Shown piece after piece: positions 36,075 through 44,193 of a stretch of 64,000 nt of DNA. The notes beneath the pieces were generated by a model. It saw only the letters and a program-made list of their open reading frames with translations. It did not search any database and was not told the DNA's origin. The translations under genes were made by a program, and so were the position numbers. The DNA comes from Azospira oryzae (lineage in GTDB: Bacteria; Pseudomonadota; Gammaproteobacteria; Burkholderiales; Rhodocyclaceae): assembly GCF_004217225.1 (NCBI RefSeq), contig NZ_SHKM01000001.1, positions 496,001 through 560,000 of the forward strand, written 5' to 3'. How positions within the stretch are numbered: position 1 is the first letter of the stretch; the number at the start of each line of letters is the position of its first letter.

Positions 36075-36485
36075 CTAGAGGTCTTGCAGGCTGGCCCGCA
36101 GGCTTTCCGGAATGGGGGCCGACTTGCCGCTGCCGGTGTCGATCCACACCACCTTGGATTCGCCGGTGGCGTAGAGGGTGTCGTCCCCCACCAGGCGCAG
36201 TTCGTAATGGGTGGGAATGGAGGAGCGCCCGGGATGGCCGGCGAAGAGCTTGACCTCCACCGTGCCCGGGTAGGTCAGGGGCAGCAGGAAGGTACAGGAG
36301 GCATTGACGATGACCGGGCCTTCGCCCACCGGGCCCACGGTGTAGCCCAGCTGTTCCAGCCATTCGCAGCGGGCCTGTTCCATGTAGCGGAAGTACACCG
36401 TGTTGTTCACATGCCCGTAGGCATCCATGTCGCCCCAGCGGATGGGGATATGGCTGGTGAGGATGAGTTTACGTTTTGTCTCCAT
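36075..36485 (-). CDS. 4HBT-family acyl-CoA thioesterase
   Basis: A 136-residue hot-dog-fold thioesterase. The conserved catalytic segment is [20 protein letters not shown], with Asp in GDMDAYGH. It resembles YbgC/FadM-type enzymes that cleave acyl-CoA. The start [12 protein letters not shown] is preferred over an upstream in-frame ATG, though its ribosome-binding site is A-rich and weak. It lies head-to-head with ETF-QO, so the ETF-QO operator region may also control it, and it probably forms a unit with acetoacetyl-CoA synthetase. Confidence 0.88.
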   Translation of the reverse strand: METKRKLILTSHIPIRWGDMDAYGHVNNTVYFRYMEQARCEWLEQLGYTVGPVGEGPVIVNASCTFLLPLTYPGTVEVKLFAGHPGRSSIPTHYELRLVGDDTLYATGESKVVWIDTGSGKSAPIPESLRASLQDL

Positions 36486-36512
36486 GGTATTTTCTTGTGT
36501 GGTTTGGGGTGA

Positions 36513-36544
36513 TTGAAACGCTACCATACGTTAGCGTATAGTAT
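36513..36544. promoter_or_regulatory. ETF-QO promoter with overlapping palindromic operator
   Basis: On the plus strand TTGAAA (36513-36518) and TATAGT (36537-36542) are 18 bp apart, a good sigma-70-type promoter. The 24-bp imperfect palindrome CTACCATACG-TTAG-CGTATAGTAT (36521-36544) fills the spacer and the -10. Its core ATACGTTAGCGTAT differs at only two positions from ATACGGTAGCGTAC upstream of the other TetR gene (46033-46046), so a shared repressor is likely. Confidence 0.7.
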
Positions 36545-36599
36545 TCGCAAATTTTGGCTTGTAACAATCCCATAACAACAATCTGAACGGAGCGAGGAC

Positions 36600-38246
36600 A
36601 TGCAACGCGAATCCATGGAATACGATGTGCTGATCGTCGGCGGCGGCCCGGCCGGTCTGGCGGCGGCGATCCGCCTGAAGCAGCTGGCGGCCGCCAACGG
36701 GCAGGAATGCGGTGTCTGCCTGATCGAAAAGGGCTCCGAAATCGGGGCCCACATTCTGTCCGGCGCGGTGATGGACCCCAAGGCCCTGACCGAGCTGATC
36801 CCCGACTGGAAGGAGCAGGGCGCTCCCCTCAATGCCCCGGTCTCCGAAGACCGCTTCTTCATCCTCTCCGAGGACGGCGGCTGGCAGGTGCCCAACGGCC
36901 TCCTGCCTGGCTGTTTCCACAATGAAGGCAACTACGTCATCTCCCTCGGCAATGTCTGTCGCTGGCTGGGCCAGCAGGCCGAAAACCTGGGCGTGGAAAT
37001 CTACCCGGGCTTTGCCGGCGCCGAAGTGCTCTATAACGAGGACGGCTCCGTCAAGGGCGTGGCCACCGGCGACATGGGCCGTTTGAAGGACGGCAGCGAA
37101 GGCCCCGCCTTCCAGCTGGGCATGGAGCTGCATGCCAAGTACACCCTTTTCGCCGAAGGCTGTCGCGGCCACCTGGGCAAGCAGGTCCAGGCCAAGTTCA
37201 ACCTGGCTTCCGACGCCGATCCCCAGGTGTACGGCATCGGCATCAAGGAACTGTGGGAGATCAAGCCCGAGAAGCACCAGACCGGCCTAGTGGTGCACAC
37301 CGGCGGCTGGCCCATGGACAACGACACCTACGGCGGCGGCTTCCTCTACCATATGGAAGACAACCTGGTTTCCGTCGGCTTCGTCGTCGGCCTGGGTTAC
37401 GACAATCCCCACCTGTCTCCCTACGAGGAGATGCAGCGCTTCAAGACCCATCCGAAGATCCGCGAATTCCTCGAAGGCGGCAAGCGCGTCTCCTACGGCG
37501 CCCGGGCCATCACCGCCGGCGGCCTGCAGTCCCTGCCCAAGCTGACCTTCCCCGGCGGCGTGCTGATCGGCGACGATGCCGGCTTCCTCAACGCCTCCCG
37601 CATCAAGGGTTCCCACTGCGCCATCAAGAGCGGTTCCCTGGCCGCCGAAGCCTGTTTCGAGGCCCTGGCCGCCGAGCGCAGCTTTGATGAACTGACCGCC
37701 TATCCGGAGAAGTTCAAGGCCTCCTGGCTCTACGAGGAACTGTACAAGGCCCGCAACTTCAAGCCCTGGATGAGCAAGGGCCTGCACTGGGGCGGTTTCA
37801 TGTTCGGCGTGGATCAGAAGCTGTTCGGCGGCAAGGCGCCGTGGACCCTGCACCACAGCGGCCCGGACCACCTCAAGCTGAAGAAGGCCAAGGACTGTAC
37901 CCCCATCGCCTATCCCAAGCCCGACGGCGTGCTTACCTTCGACCGGCTGTCCTCCGTCTTCCTCTCCAACACCAATCACGAGGAAGACGAGCCCTGTCAC
38001 CTGCAGCTGAAGGACGCTGCCGTGCCGATCCAGGTCAACCTGGCCCAGTACGACGCGCCCGAGCAACGCTACTGTCCGGCCGGGGTGTACGAAATCCTGC
38101 GGGAGGCCGACGGCTCCAATCCCCGCCTGCAGATCAACGCCCAGAACTGCGTGCACTGCAAGACCTGCGACATCAAGGACCCGACCCAGAACATCACCTG
38201 GGTGGTGCCCCAGGGCGGTGAAGGGCCGAACTACCCCAATATGTAA
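36600..38246 (+). CDS. Electron transfer flavoprotein-ubiquinone oxidoreductase (ETF-QO)
   Basis: A 548-residue flavoprotein. The N-terminal FAD-binding motif is DVLIVGGGPAGLAAAIRLKQ. The quinone and membrane-contact region is in the middle, and the C-terminal 4Fe-4S site is NCVHCKTCDIKDPTQNITW. It takes electrons from reduced ETF and passes them to the quinone pool at the inner membrane. Its partner genes etfA and etfB are 6 kb downstream on the other strand and share an operator-like sequence. GAGGAC lies just before the ATG. An intrinsic terminator follows. Confidence 0.97.
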   Translation: MQRESMEYDVLIVGGGPAGLAAAIRLKQLAAANGQECGVCLIEKGSEIGAHILSGAVMDPKALTELIPDWKEQGAPLNAPVSEDRFFILSEDGGWQVPNGLLPGCFHNEGNYVISLGNVCRWLGQQAENLGVEIYPGFAGAEVLYNEDGSVKGVATGDMGRLKDGSEGPAFQLGMELHAKYTLFAEGCRGHLGKQVQAKFNLASDADPQVYGIGIKELWEIKPEKHQTGLVVHTGGWPMDNDTYGGGFLYHMEDNLVSVGFVVGLGYDNPHLSPYEEMQRFKTHPKIREFLEGGKRVSYGARAITAGGLQSLPKLTFPGGVLIGDDAGFLNASRIKGSHCAIKSGSLAAEACFEALAAERSFDELTAYPEKFKASWLYEELYKARNFKPWMSKGLHWGGFMFGVDQKLFGGKAPWTLHHSGPDHLKLKKAKDCTPIAYPKPDGVLTFDRLSSVFLSNTNHEEDEPCHLQLKDAAVPIQVNLAQYDAPEQRYCPAGVYEILREADGSNPRLQINAQNCVHCKTCDIKDPTQNITWVVPQGGEGPNYPNM

Positions 38247-38274
38247 CCGTACGGTCACCTTCTTGTCCTAAAAT

Positions 38275-38304
38275 GCGCCGTCCCCGAGACGGCGCTTTTT
38301 TTTT
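38275..38304 (+). terminator. Intrinsic terminator after ETF-QO
   Basis: GCGCCGTC (38275-38282) and GACGGCGC (38288-38295) form a perfect 8-bp stem with a 5-nt loop, followed by nine T residues. The next gene's ATG begins directly at the end of the T-run, so its mRNA must start within or just before this structure, or arise by read-through. Confidence 0.92.
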
Positions 38305-38997
38305 ATGTTCATCCGTTGCCTTGCCCTGTTCCTGCTGTTGCCTTCCCTGGCCTTTGCCGCCCGGCCCTTCGTCACCGACGATGCCCGGCTGACCACGGCC
38401 GGCAGCTGCCAGCTGGAAAGCTGGGCCCGCATCTATCCCCAGAGCCGGGAACTGTGGATGCTGCCGGCCTGCAATCCGGGCGGCAATTTCGAGATCACCG
38501 CCGGGGCCGGCATGGCCCACAACGACCACGCTCCCCGCAGCGACGACTATGTGCTGCAGGCCAAGACCCTCTTCAAGCCCCTGGAAAGCAACGGCTGGGG
38601 CTGGGGTCTGGCGGTGGGAAAGATCGCCCATCCGGGCGTCAATGCGGGGCCCAACCTGCTGGGCAATACCTACGCCTACCTGCCGGCTTCCTTCTCCTTC
38701 CTCGACGACCGGGTGGTGCTGCACACCAATGTGGGCTGGCTCAAGGACCGGGCCAGCCAGCGTCACAACCTGACCTGGGGCCTGGGGGGCGAGTGGTGGG
38801 TGCATGAGCGGGCCAGCCTCATCGCCGAGTCCTTCGGCGACAACCGGGTCAAGCCCTACTGGCAGACCGGCCTGCGCTTTTTCGTGGTGCCCGAGCGGGT
38901 CCAGGTGGATGCCACGGTGGGCCGCCAGGTGGATGGGGGCCGGGACAGCCAGTGGTTTTCCGTGGGCCTGCGGCTGACGCCGGATCGCTTCTTCTGA
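38305..38997 (+). CDS. Predicted outer-membrane beta-barrel protein, unknown function
   Basis: A 230-residue protein with a signal peptide (MFIRCLALFLLLPSLAFAAR; cleavage after AFA). The mature part has alternating beta strands (GNFEITAGAGMAHNDHAPRS, GWGWGLAVGKIAHPGVNAGP) and a C-terminal Phe (LRLTPDRFF), as in outer-membrane barrels. It resembles MetA-like transporters of aromatic-degradation loci only in general style. The start abuts the ETF-QO terminator; no ribosome-binding site is obvious in the T-run, so expression may be low or start internally. Confidence 0.7.
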   Translation: MFIRCLALFLLLPSLAFAARPFVTDDARLTTAGSCQLESWARIYPQSRELWMLPACNPGGNFEITAGAGMAHNDHAPRSDDYVLQAKTLFKPLESNGWGWGLAVGKIAHPGVNAGPNLLGNTYAYLPASFSFLDDRVVLHTNVGWLKDRASQRHNLTWGLGGEWWVHERASLIAESFGDNRVKPYWQTGLRFFVVPERVQVDATVGRQVDGGRDSQWFSVGLRLTPDRFF

Positions 38998-39001
38998 GTC
39001 A

Positions 39002-39062
39002 AATGCACCATCCCGGTGCCCACCGGGAAAGTCGGCGAAGGACTGCTCCATCCTGGTGCATT
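39002..39062 (+). other. Nested inverted repeats upstream of the EAL/GGDEF gene
   Basis: The outer arms AATGCACCA (39002-39010) and TGGTGCATT (39054-39062) are perfect 9-bp complements. Inside them TCCCGGTG (39011-39018) and CACCGGGA (39021-39028) form a tight hairpin. The array could be a structured RNA, the terminator of the preceding gene, or overlapping protein sites upstream of the sigma-54-like promoter. Confidence 0.5.
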
Positions 39063-39125
39063 GATGGCGGTTGCGGTGCGGGGTGGATGTCCGGCGCGGC
39101 CCGTAATCCGGTCAAAGGCCGGGGG

Positions 39126-39140
39126 TGGCCCGGGGGTTGC
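39126..39140 (+). promoter_or_regulatory. Sigma-54-type promoter-like element upstream of the EAL/GGDEF gene
   Basis: TGGCCCGGGGGTTGC matches the RpoN consensus TGGCAC-N5-TTGC at all but one position, with the invariant GG and GC at correct spacing. The predicted start would be near 39152, giving a short leader before the ATG at 39178. This is a match by eye in GC-rich DNA and could be chance. Confidence 0.5.
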
Positions 39141-39177
39141 TAAGCAAAGCTGTCATCTCTCCTGGCTCTGCATCCCC

Positions 39178-41592
39178 ATGTGTCTCTTTCTCAAGTACGA
39201 CGGACCCTACGTTCCCTCCCTCTGGCCGATCCTCGGCGGCCGCCAGGTCGATCGCCACGTGTGGCGCTTCGACGCGGCGGACAACGCCGCCCTGGACCAG
39301 CTCATGGAAAGCCTGGCGGCGGAAACCAACCGGGAAACCCTGAAGGAAACCCTGGCCGTCCACTGCGACCAGAGCGAGGCCAGCCTGGGTCTGGTGCCCA
39401 CTCTGCAACTGGCCCTGCCTTTCAACACCCTCTACGCCCGCCGGCTCCACGCCTGGATGCTGGGGGACCTGCGGCCCCATGTGCGCATGCACTTCCAGCC
39501 CCTGGTGGACATGACCCAGGACGGCCAGGTGTTCGCCCTGGAGGCCCTGTGCCGTCTGGAGCATCCCCAGGGACGCCTGCTCAGCGGCGCCGAGGCCTTC
39601 CATCTGGCCGGGCAGCTGGGGCGGGAGGCGGACCTGGACCTGGAGTGCCAGTTCATGGCCCTGGAGGCCAAGGCCAACCGCATTCCGGCGGGCACGCCCC
39701 TGTTCCTCAACGTGCTGCCCCAGAACATGCTGCACAGCCAGTGGACCCAGCGCATGGTGGAGCACCTCAACCGCCTCGGCATCGACCGGCGCGAGGTGGT
39801 GATCGAAGTGGTGGAGTCGGAGCGGGTGGACCCCAATGTCCTCGCCGACAGCTGTGAAGCCCTGCGCACCCTGGGCTTTCGCATCGCCCTGGACGACATG
39901 GGGGCCGGCTTCAACGGCCTGTCCACCCTGGCGGCGGTGCGGGCCGACTTCATCAAGGTGGACCGCAGCATCGTGCACGGTGCCCAGGGCAGCCGGGTGC
40001 GCTCGGTGCTGCTGGAGGCCATCGTCTCCATGGCCCAGCGCCTCGGCGCCACGGTCATCGCCGAAGGCCTGGAACGGCCGGAGGACGTCAATTTCGTGCG
40101 CGACATGGGCATCAGCTATGCCCAGGGCTTCTACTTCGCCCAGCCCCAGCTGCTCACCGAGCCGGAGGTGGCGCCCCTGCCGCGCCAGGACGATTCCTGC
40201 CGCTCCCGGCCCCGGGACCGTTTCCAGCTGACGGACCTGATGGACCCCTGGCAGTCCATCGACCTGCGCGCCTCGGTGCCGGAGGCGCGGCAGATATTCC
40301 AGGAAGCCCCGTCCCTGCCCCTGGCCATCGTCACCGACCAGGGTCAGCCCATCGGCCTGGTGCGGCGGGGCAAGGTGCTGTCGGCGGCGGCCCGCACCCT
40401 GGGCAAACTGTGCGAACCGGTGGCGCGCAATCTGCCGCACCGCCTGACGACGCCGGCCCTGGCCCGCATCCTCTACCACGACCGCAAGGATTCGGACCCC
40501 TGGGTGGTCACCTCCAACGAGGGGCAGTATCTGGGGGTGATCCATCCCATGACCCTGATCGCCCAGATGCTGGCGCGGCGGGAAAACGGCAGCAACCTGC
40601 ATCCGCTCTCCCACCTGCCCACCGGCCCCAGCCTGCGCCATACCCTGGAATCCCGTCTGGCGGAGAACCAGACCGTGTGCCTGGTGTATATCGACCTGGA
40701 CCACTTCAAGGCCTACAACGACCGCTACGGCTTCATCCGCGGCGATGCCATGATCCGCACCCTGGCCGAACTGCTGCGCCATACCTTCGTCGGCCGTCCC
40801 GAATGTCTGCTCGGCCACATCGGCGGCGACGACTTCATCCTGGTCATGGAAAGCATGGGGCCGGGGCTCACCGACGAGCTGCTTTCCATCATGGAACAGT
40901 TCCAGGCCCTGGCCTCCCACCTCTACGACCACGAGGACATCGCCCGGGGTCATTTCCTCACCGACGACGGCCTAGCCCACCCCATCGCCAGCATTTCGGT
41001 GGCCGTGGTCAATGCCAGCACCGGCCGTCTGGCCAATGCGGTGGCGGCGGCGGAACGGGCAGCGGCCCTGAAGAAGGTGGGCAAGGTGGAGCAGGGCAGC
41101 GTCATCGTGGTGGAAGGCGTGCCGCCGGCCATGATCAAGCAGCAGCACAACCATGGCCTGGGCCTGTGGAAGGAAAACGCCATTGCCGCCCTGGCCGACT
41201 TCATCGGCGCGCCCCGCAGCCGGGACCCCCACGCCCTGGATGCCTGGTTCCGCAGCTATCCCTTTTTCGAGATGGTGTTCGAACTGGACGGTGCCGGGGT
41301 GCAGCGCTACCCCAACTGGATCAACCCGGACATGTACGGCCGCATCAAGGCCGGCGGCGTCGGCGTGGACCGCAGCGAACAGCCCTATTTCGCCCACGTG
41401 GCCGAAGGGGGCCAGCCCTACGTGTCGGAAATCTACCTCTCTTCGGCCACCGAGGATTTTTGCATCACCCTGGCCGTGCCCCTGCGGGAAGGCAGTGTCA
41501 TCGACGGGGTGCTGGTGGCGGACATCAACATCAGTTCCATGGCCAGCCTGACCCGGCGCTTCCATCTGGACCACGAGGCCCAGGCCGCCTGA
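39178..41592 (+). CDS. EAL-CBS-GGDEF cyclic-di-GMP protein with C-terminal sensory domain
   Basis: An 804-residue soluble protein. EAL domain, residues 90-330: ALEAL (E122), NVLPQNM, EVVESE, DDMGAG (239-244), KVDRSI and AEGLE are all intact, so phosphodiesterase activity is plausible. CBS pair: about 345-470. GGDEF domain: about 480-640, with the signature degenerated to GGDDF (549-553) and no upstream RxxD I-site, so cyclase activity is doubtful. C-terminal 140 residues: Cache-like fold (GVGVDRSEQPYFAHVAEGGQ; PLREGSVIDGVLVADINI). No membrane segment is seen, so the sensor would be cytoplasmic. A nested-repeat leader and a sigma-54-like site precede it. Confidence 0.93.
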   Translation: MCLFLKYDGPYVPSLWPILGGRQVDRHVWRFDAADNAALDQLMESLAAETNRETLKETLAVHCDQSEASLGLVPTLQLALPFNTLYARRLHAWMLGDLRPHVRMHFQPLVDMTQDGQVFALEALCRLEHPQGRLLSGAEAFHLAGQLGREADLDLECQFMALEAKANRIPAGTPLFLNVLPQNMLHSQWTQRMVEHLNRLGIDRREVVIEVVESERVDPNVLADSCEALRTLGFRIALDDMGAGFNGLSTLAAVRADFIKVDRSIVHGAQGSRVRSVLLEAIVSMAQRLGATVIAEGLERPEDVNFVRDMGISYAQGFYFAQPQLLTEPEVAPLPRQDDSCRSRPRDRFQLTDLMDPWQSIDLRASVPEARQIFQEAPSLPLAIVTDQGQPIGLVRRGKVLSAAARTLGKLCEPVARNLPHRLTTPALARILYHDRKDSDPWVVTSNEGQYLGVIHPMTLIAQMLARRENGSNLHPLSHLPTGPSLRHTLESRLAENQTVCLVYIDLDHFKAYNDRYGFIRGDAMIRTLAELLRHTFVGRPECLLGHIGGDDFILVMESMGPGLTDELLSIMEQFQALASHLYDHEDIARGHFLTDDGLAHPIASISVAVVNASTGRLANAVAAAERAAALKKVGKVEQGSVIVVEGVPPAMIKQQHNHGLGLWKENAIAALADFIGAPRSRDPHALDAWFRSYPFFEMVFELDGAGVQRYPNWINPDMYGRIKAGGVGVDRSEQPYFAHVAEGGQPYVSEIYLSSATEDFCITLAVPLREGSVIDGVLVADINISSMASLTRRFHLDHEAQAA

Positions 41593-41613
41593 TTGGTTCC
41601 GGTGGCAGAAAAG

Positions 41614-41639
41614 ACAACGGGCCCCGCAGGGCCCGTTGT
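41614..41639. terminator. Bidirectional terminator between EAL/GGDEF gene and acyl-CoA dehydrogenase
   Basis: ACAACGGGCCC and GGGCCCGTTGT make a perfect 11-bp stem with a 4-nt loop between two convergent genes. On the minus strand the stem is followed by TTTTC, on the plus strand by GATTT, so it can serve both directions. Confidence 0.8.
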
Positions 41640-41665
41640 GATTTACAGCGACTAGCGCCGGGGAA

Positions 41666-43459
41666 TCAGAACAGCTCTTCCGCCAGAGCCAGGGTGCCGG
41701 TAGCGCCATCGACGATGGAGTCGGTCAGGCCCTGGGCCTTGGTCAGCTGGTGGTCGGCGAAGAAGCGGGCGGTGACGATCTTGGCAGCGTAGAACGGGTC
41801 GCTGTCGCCGCCGGCGATCTTCTCCTGGGCCACCAGGGCGGCCCGGGCCATCTGCCAGCCGCCGGCAACGATGCCCAGCAGACGCAGGAAGGGCACGGAA
41901 CCGGCATGGGCTGCCTTGATGTCGTCCTTGAAGATGGCGACGATCCAGTTGGCGGCCTGTTCCAGGGCATCCACGCCAGCGGCGAAGCGCTTGCGGATGG
42001 CGACGAAGTCGGCGCCGTTCTGGGCTGCCAGCTTGGCGTCCAGCTTGCGCATCTCGGCGATCACGGCCTTGATGGTGGCGCCGCCTTCGCGGGCCATCTT
42101 GCGGCCGATCAGGTCGTTGGCCTGGATGGCGGTGGTGCCTTCGTAGATGGCGGTGATGCGGGCATCGCGCAGGTGCTGGGCGGCGCCGGTTTCCTCGATG
42201 AAGCCCATGCCGCCGTGCACCTGCACGCCTTCGGAGGCCACCTCGATGGACATCTCGGTGCTGTGGCCCTTGACCACGGGGATCATCAGGTCGGCGAAGG
42301 CCTGGTTGGCAGCGCGGACGGCTTCGTCCGGATGGTGCTTGGCGGCATCCATGGCGGCGGCCACCACGTAGGCCAGGGCCCGGGCGGCTTCGGTCTGGGA
42401 ACGCATGCTCATGAGCAGGCGGCGCACGTCCGGGTGCTTGAGGATGGAGACCTTGGGGCCGCCGCGCACGCCCAGTTCGGTACCCTGGATGCGGTCCTTG
42501 GCGTACCACACGGCCTGCTGGTAGGCACGCTCGGCCAGGGCCACGCCTTCCATGCCGACGGCGAAGCGGGCGGCGTTCATCATGATGAACATGTATTCCA
42601 GGCCGCGGTTTTCCTCGCCCACCAGGTAGCCGACGGCACCGCCGTGGTCACCGAAGGCCATGACGGCGGTGGGGCTGGCGTGGATGCCCAGCTTGTGTTC
42701 GATGGAGACGCAGTAGGCGTCGTTACGTTCGCCCAGGGAGCCGTCGTCCTTGACCATGAACTTGGGCACGACGAAGAGGGAGATACCCTTCACGCCTTCC
42801 GGTGCATTGGGCAGGCGGGCCAGCACCAGATGCACGATGTTCTCGGTCATGTTGTGGTCGCCGTAGGTGATGAAGATCTTCTGGCCGAAGATCTTGTAGC
42901 TGCCATCACCCTGGGGCTCGGCGCGGGTGCGCACGGCGGCCAGGTCGGAACCGGCGCTGGGCTCGGTCAGGTTCATGGTGCCGGTCCACTCGCCGCTGAC
43001 CATCTTCGGCAGGAACTTCTGCTTCAGGGCGTCGGAGCCGGCGGTCATCAGGGCCTCGATGGCGCCGGTGGTGAGCATGGGGCACAGGGAGAAGGCCATG
43101 TTGGCCGACTTCCACATTTCATTGACGGCGGTGGAGATCAGCTTGGGCAGGCCCTGGCCGCCGAACTCGGGGGAACAGGCCAGCGCGGTCCAGCCGTTCT
43201 CGGCGAACTGGGTATAGGCTTCCTTGAAGCCGGCGGGCACGGTGACGGCCTTGTTATGCCACTTGGAGCCTTCCTGGTCGCCGCTGAAATTGATGGGGGA
43301 GAGGACGTTGCCGGCAAACTTGGAGGCTTCCTCCAGAATGGCGTCGGACAGGTCCGTGTCCACTTCCTCGTAGCCCGGCAGTTGCACGACCTGTTCCAGG
43401 CCGGCCAGCTCTTTCATGACGAAGTGCATGTCACGCAGGGGGGCATTGTATTGACTCAT
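41666..43459 (-). CDS. Acyl-CoA dehydrogenase (C-terminal-domain type)
   Basis: A 597-residue FAD enzyme of the large acyl-CoA dehydrogenase group, with an added C-terminal AcylCoA_DH_C domain. The flavin/substrate segments are TGTMNLTEPSAGSDLAAVRT and KIFITYGDHNMTENIVHLVL. The catalytic glutamate region is TAIYEGTTAIQANDLIGRKM. It oxidises acyl-CoA to enoyl-CoA, donating electrons to ETF. Chain length cannot be inferred. It is the last gene of the run etfB, etfA, CbiM-like, then this gene. Confidence 0.95.
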   Translation of the reverse strand: MSQYNAPLRDMHFVMKELAGLEQVVQLPGYEEVDTDLSDAILEEASKFAGNVLSPINFSGDQEGSKWHNKAVTVPAGFKEAYTQFAENGWTALACSPEFGGQGLPKLISTAVNEMWKSANMAFSLCPMLTTGAIEALMTAGSDALKQKFLPKMVSGEWTGTMNLTEPSAGSDLAAVRTRAEPQGDGSYKIFGQKIFITYGDHNMTENIVHLVLARLPNAPEGVKGISLFVVPKFMVKDDGSLGERNDAYCVSIEHKLGIHASPTAVMAFGDHGGAVGYLVGEENRGLEYMFIMMNAARFAVGMEGVALAERAYQQAVWYAKDRIQGTELGVRGGPKVSILKHPDVRRLLMSMRSQTEAARALAYVVAAAMDAAKHHPDEAVRAANQAFADLMIPVVKGHSTEMSIEVASEGVQVHGGMGFIEETGAAQHLRDARITAIYEGTTAIQANDLIGRKMAREGGATIKAVIAEMRKLDAKLAAQNGADFVAIRKRFAAGVDALEQAANWIVAIFKDDIKAAHAGSVPFLRLLGIVAGGWQMARAALVAQEKIAGGDSDPFYAAKIVTARFFADHQLTKAQGLTDSIVDGATGTLALAEELF

Positions 43460-43498
43460 TCGCGCTTTCTCCTTTGATTAATGGTTGTTGCTTTTGGG

Positions 43499-44164
43499 TT
43501 ACTTCTTGGCGAGATAGATGGAATCGTCGAAGGTGCTGATCCACTGGGGGCGGTAAACCACCAGGATGGTGACGACCATTCCCGTCAGCCAGGCTTCGGA
43601 AAAGCCCAGCAGCAGGAAATAGGGCAGGTAGTCGTCGAGCAGCTTCTCCAGCGGGTAGGCCCCGCCCAGGTAGAGCAGGGCGCTGGCGGCGACGCCGGTG
43701 GCCAGGATGGTCAGGGCCGAACCGAAGAAGCCGTTGGCGAAGATGAAGACGAAGGGGTTCTTGCTCAGTCGGCGCTGGTTGAAACGGTAGATGCCGTAGG
43801 CCAGCAGCACCGGCAGGCCGGCCATGACCAGGGCGTTGAGACCGAAACTCTCCCAGCCGGCGGCGCCGTTGACCGTGATCCCGGCCAGCACCAGGGAAAG
43901 GCCGACGAAGGCCAGCCAGGGGCCGAACTCCAGGGTGAAGGTCATGGCGCCGAGGAGGTGCAGGTCGAGCCCGGGCAGGACGCCGGCCTTGATGCTCCAC
44001 AGCAGGGTGAGGATGACGATGGTGCCCAGCCACACGTTGGACTGGGCACTGTCGCCGAGCCGGCCCCAGGGGGCGCGGCGCAGGGCCAGCAGGAAGACTG
44101 CGGCGAACAGCCCCCAGCCCAGCCAGTGCAGGGCCGGGTCGAGGAGGTTGTCCGGCAGATTCAT
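43499..44164 (-). CDS. CbiM-like integral membrane protein
   Basis: A 221-residue protein with about seven hydrophobic spans: GWGLFAAVFLLALRRAPWG, VWLGTIVILTLLWSIKAGVL, HLLGAMTFTLEFGPWLAFVG, FANGFFGSALTILATGVAAS and WLTGMVVTILVVYRPQWI. The GLDLHLLGAMTFTLEFGP segment recalls the CbiM/energy-coupling-factor permease family, which carries cobalt or nickel. The metal-binding N-terminal histidine of true CbiM is not evident. It lies between etfA and the acyl-CoA dehydrogenase on the same strand, an unexpected neighbour for either. Substrate unknown. Confidence 0.75.
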   Translation of the reverse strand: MNLPDNLLDPALHWLGWGLFAAVFLLALRRAPWGRLGDSAQSNVWLGTIVILTLLWSIKAGVLPGLDLHLLGAMTFTLEFGPWLAFVGLSLVLAGITVNGAAGWESFGLNALVMAGLPVLLAYGIYRFNQRRLSKNPFVFIFANGFFGSALTILATGVAASALLYLGGAYPLEKLLDDYLPYFLLLGFSEAWLTGMVVTILVVYRPQWISTFDDSIYLAKK

Positions 44165-44193
44165 GCCCGGCTCCTGCAGTGCTTGCTACTGCC

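Noticed and set aside
38246-38255. Palindrome ACCGTACGGT after the ETF-QO stop
   Set aside because: It resembles part of the TetR site, but a 10-bp palindrome is expected many times by chance in 64 kb and it lacks the full ATACG-N4-CGTAY core.
39112-40953. A 613-codon open frame antisense to the EAL/GGDEF gene
   Set aside because: Antisense shadow with no domain signature.
41750-43477. A 575-codon open frame antisense to the acyl-CoA dehydrogenase
   Set aside because: Antisense shadow of a gene with clear catalytic residues.
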